Part shown: positions 60,201 to 64,000 of the stretch, piece after piece
Position numbering within the stretch: the first letter of the stretch is position 1
How the letters are laid out: every line of letters starts with the position of its first letter
DNA from: Eucommia ulmoides
Lineage: Eukaryota > Streptophyta > Magnoliopsida > Garryales > Eucommiaceae
NCBI GenBank assembly: GCA_016647705.1
Contig: CM028328.1
Location: 43,717,429 to 43,781,428 of the forward strand
Direction of reading: 5' to 3'
Length of the DNA stretch: 64,000 nt
Notes under the pieces: model-generated
Told to the model about the DNA's origin: nothing
Databases searched by the model: none
The model's input: only the letters and a program-made list of their open reading frames with translations
Position numbers and translations under genes: made by a program

Positions 60201-63200
60201 TTTAATTAAAAACTGTGCACTTTGACCCCCCAAAATTTGACAAATTATAAAAATCAAAATTAAAATATATTGGTTTAAAATAAATTCTAAGTTAATTTGA
60301 GTTTATTTTTTGAATTTAGTTGTTTAACTAAAAAAAAATACATTTTGACCCCTCAAAGTATGACAATTACAAAAATATAAAATTTAATGTATTGTTTTAC
60401 AAAAATATAAAATTTATTTTATTGTTTTAAAATAAATTGTTAGTTGTTTATTTTTTTGGATTTAGTTAAAATTGTGAATTAGTTAGTTAAATTTATGAAT
60501 GTAGTTGTTTAATTATCAATTTTTAATTAAAAACTGTGCATTTTGACCCCTCAAAATTTGATAAATTATAAAAATTAAAATAAAAATATATTGGTTTAAA
60601 ATAAATTCTAAGTTAATTTGATTTTATTTTTTGAATTTAGTTGTTTAATTAAAACAAATACATTTTGACCCCTCAAAGTATGACAATTACAAAAATATAA
60701 AATTTATTTTATTGTTTTAAAATAAATTGTTAGTTGTTTATTTTTTTTGATTTAGTTAAAATTGTGAATTAGTTAGTTAAATTTATGAATGTAGTTGTTT
60801 AATTATCAATTTTTAATTAAAAACTGTGCACTTTGACCCCTCAAAATTTTGCAAATTATAAAAATTAAAATTAAAATATATTGGTTTAAAATAAATTCTA
60901 AGTTAATTTGATTTTATTTTTGAATTTAGTTGTTTAATTAAAACAAATACATTTTGACCCCTCAAAGTAGGACAATTACAAAAATATAAATTATTTATTG
61001 TTTTAAAAAAATATAAAATTTATTTTATTGTTTCAAAATAAATTGTTAGTTGTTTATTTTTTGGATTTAGTTAAAATTGTGAATTGGTTAGTTAAATTTA
61101 TGAATGTAGTTGTTTAATTATCAATTTTTAATTAAAAACTGTGCACTTTGACCCCTCAAAATTTGGCAAATTATAAAAATCAAAATTAAAATATATTGGT
61201 TTAAAATAAATTCTAAGTTAATTTGAGTTTATTTTTTGAATTTAGTTGTTTAATTAAAAAAAATACATTTTGACCCCTCAAAGTATGACAATTACAAAAA
61301 TATAAAATTTAATGTATTGTTTTAGAAAAATATAAAATTTATTTTATTGTTTTAAAATAAATTGTTAGTTGTTTATTTTTTTTGATTTAGTTAAAATTGT
61401 GAATTAGTTAGTTAAATTTATGAATGTAGTTGTTTAATTATCAATTTTTAATTAAAAACTGTGCACTTTGACCCCTCAAAATTTGATAAATTATAAAAAT
61501 TAAAAGTAAAATATATTGGTTTAAAATAAATTCTAAGTTAATTTGATTTTATTTTTTGAATTTTGTTGTTTAATTAAAACAAATACATTTTGACCCCTCA
61601 AAGTATGACAATTACAAAAATATAAAATTTCATTTATTGTTTTAAAAAAATATAAAATTTATTTTATTGTTTTAAAATAAATTGTTAGTTGTTTATTTTT
61701 TTGGATTTAGTTAAAATTGTGAATTAGTTAGTTAAATTTATGAATGTAGTTGTTTAATTATCAATTTTTAATTAAGAACTGTGCACTTTGACCCCCCAAA
61801 ATTTGACAAATTATAAAAATTAAATTAAAATATATTGGTTTAAAATAAATTCTAATTTAATTTGAGTTTATTTTTTGAATTTAGTTGTTTAATTAAAAAA
61901 AATACATTTTGACCCCTTACAGTATGACAATTACAAAAATATAATATTTAATGTATTGTTTTAGAAAAATATAAAATTTATTTTATTGTTTTAAAATAAA
62001 TTGTTAGTTGTTTATTTTTTTTGATTTAGTTAAAATTGTGAATTAGTTAGTTAAATTTATGAATGTAGTTGTTTAATTATCAATTTTTAATTAAAAACTG
62101 TGCACTTTGACCCCCCAAAATTTGACAAATTATAAAAATCAAAATTAAAATATATTGGTTTAAAATAAATTCTAAGTTAATTTGAGTTTATTTTTGAATT
62201 TAGTTGTTTAACTAAAAAAAATACATTTTGACCCCTCAAAGTATGACAATTACAAAAATATAAAATTTAATGTATTGTTTTACAAAAATATAAAATTTAT
62301 TTTATTGTTTTAAAATAAATTGTTAGTTGTTTATTTTTTTGGATTTAGTTAAAATTGTGAATTAGTTAGTTAAATTTATGAATGTAGTTGTTTAATTATC
62401 AATTTTTAATTAAAAACTGTGCATTTTGACCCCTCAAAATTGATAAATTATAAAAATTAAAATAAAAATATATTGGTTTAAAATAAATTCTAAGTTAATT
62501 TGATTTTATTTTTTGAATTTAGTTGTTTAATTAAAACAAATACATTTTGACCCCTCAAAGTATGACAATTACAAAAATATAAAATTTATTTTATTGTTTT
62601 AAAATAAATTGTTAGTTGTTTATTTTTTTGATTTAGTTAAAATTGTGAATTAGTTAGTTAAATTTATGAATGTAGTTGTTTAATTATCAATTTTAATTAA
62701 AAACTGTGCACTTTGACCCCTCAAAATTTTGCAAATTATAAAAATTAAAATTAAAATATATTGGTTTAAAATAAATTCTAAGTTAATTTGAGTTTATTTT
62801 GGAATTTAGTTGTTTAATTAAAAAAAAATACATTTTGACCCTAAAAGTACGACAGTTACAAAAATATAAAATTTAATGTATTATTTTAGAAAAATATAAA
62901 ATTTATTTTATTGTTTTAAAATAAATTGTTAGTTGTTTATTTTTTTGATTTAGTTAAAATTGTGAATTAGTTAGTTAAATTTATGAATGTAGTTGTTTAA
63001 TTATCAATTTTAATTAAAAACTGTGCACTTTGACCCCTCAAAATTTGGCAAATTATAAAAATTTAAATTAAAATATATTGGTTTAAAATAAATTCTAAGT
63101 TAATTTGAGTTTATTTTTTGAATTTAGTTGTTTAATTAAAAAAAAAAATACATTTTGACCCCTAAAAGTACGACAGTTACAAAAATATAAAATTTAATGT

Positions 63201-64000
63201 ATTGTTTTAGAAAAATATAAAATTTATTTTATTGTTTTAAAATAAATTGTTAGTTGTTTATTTTTTTTGATTTAGTTAAAATTGTGAATTAGTTAGTTAA
63301 ATTTATGAATGTAGTTGTTTAATTATCAATTTTTAATTAAAAACTGTGCACTTTGACCCCCAAAATTTGACAAATTATAAAAATCAAAATTAAAATATAT
63401 TGGTTTAAAATAAATTCTAAGTTAATTTGAGTTTATTTTTTGAATTTAGTTGTTTAATTAAAAAAAATACATTTTGACCCCTCAAAGTATGACAATTACA
63501 AAAATATAAAATTTAATGTATTGTTTTACAAAAATATAAAATTTATTTTATTGTTTTAAAATAAATTGTTAGTTGTTTATTTTTTTGGATTTAGTTAAAA
63601 TTGTGAATTGGTTAGTTAAATTTATGAATGTAGTTGTTTAATTATCAATTTTTAATTAAAAACTGTGCACTTTGACCCCTCAAAATTTGGCAAATTATAA
63701 AAATTAAAATTAACATATATTGTTTTAAAATAAATTATAAATTCATTTGAGTTTATTTTTGAATTTAGTTGTTTAATTAAAAAAAAATATATTTTGACCC
63801 CTCAAAGTACGACAATTACAAAAATATAAAATTTAATGTATTGTTTTAGAAAAATATAAAATTTATTTTATTGTTTTAAAATAAATTGTTAGTTGTTTAT
63901 TTTTTTGATTTAGTTAAAATTGTGAATTAGTTAGTTAAATTTATGAATGTAGTTGTTTAATTATCACTTTTTAATTAAAAACTGTGCACTTTGACCCCTC
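57245..64000. repeat. AT-rich satellite array, 319-bp monomer, continuing past the window
   Basis: There are twenty-two AACTGTGCACTTTGACC-type cores, with intervals of 315-323 bp except three of 287-290 bp (58,013-58,302; 60,536-60,826; 62,419-62,706). The short monomers lack a segment of about 30 bp (TTTAATGTATTGTTTTAGAA...). Each monomer holds two related halves, each with TTTGACCCCTCAAA. Shared variants show higher-order copies: about 58,985-60,868 repeats at 60,869-62,750 (period about 1,883 bp), and 58,302-58,985 recurs at 63,346-64,000 (offset 5,044 bp). Strongly AT-rich and non-coding. Confidence 0.97.

Overview
This is plant nuclear DNA, almost certainly from a dicot. It has one intron-containing host gene in about 64 kb. 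The rest is AT-rich and dominated by LTR retrotransposon fossils primed from a tRNA-Asp-type site, by Harbinger-type MITEs and by tandem repeats. I cannot name the species.

Layout. 1-3,480: tandem repeats and decayed LTR-like pieces. 3,490-5,230 and 14,570-15,370: copies of one dispersed non-coding repeat. 5,231-8,357: three MITEs laid end to end and separated only by single TAA trinucleotides; two of them are filled with a shared 20-bp minisatellite. 8,358-16,118: mostly featureless AT-rich DNA with microsatellites and a pair of 320-bp direct repeats. 16,119-17,960: the host gene, a three-exon PAR1-family (photoassimilate-responsive) secreted cysteine-rich protein of 188 residues. 17,990-21,290: a non-coding repeat complex built around a 15-bp motif. 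21,613-37,279: a nest of non-autonomous LTR elements (C, with D inserted in its left LTR, solo LTR E and LTR remnant G) sitting in older Tat-like debris. 37,850-53,905: LTR fragments of a second, Tat/Ogre-like family, split by a complete-ended Athila-lineage element (F, 39,699-52,675, minus strand). 53,930-57,244: the 3' untranslated part, polypurine tract and LTR start of another Tat-like element. 57,245 to the window end: a satellite array of about 21 monomers of 319 bp with higher-order structure; its left edge lies inside that LTR.

The order of insertion can be read from nesting: Tat-like debris first, then C, then D inside C; F entered the Tat-like LTR separately. LTR pairs differ by roughly 10% (C and D) and 5-6% (F) by partial hand counts, so F looks the youngest.

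The strongest unusual signals are the TAA-sharing MITE chain with its shared minisatellite, the palindrome arrays placed just upstream of the TATA box in two unrelated LTR families (and repeated inside F), the satellite-LTR junction with its higher-order repeat, and the GTGTTGAATGTAACA repeat complex.
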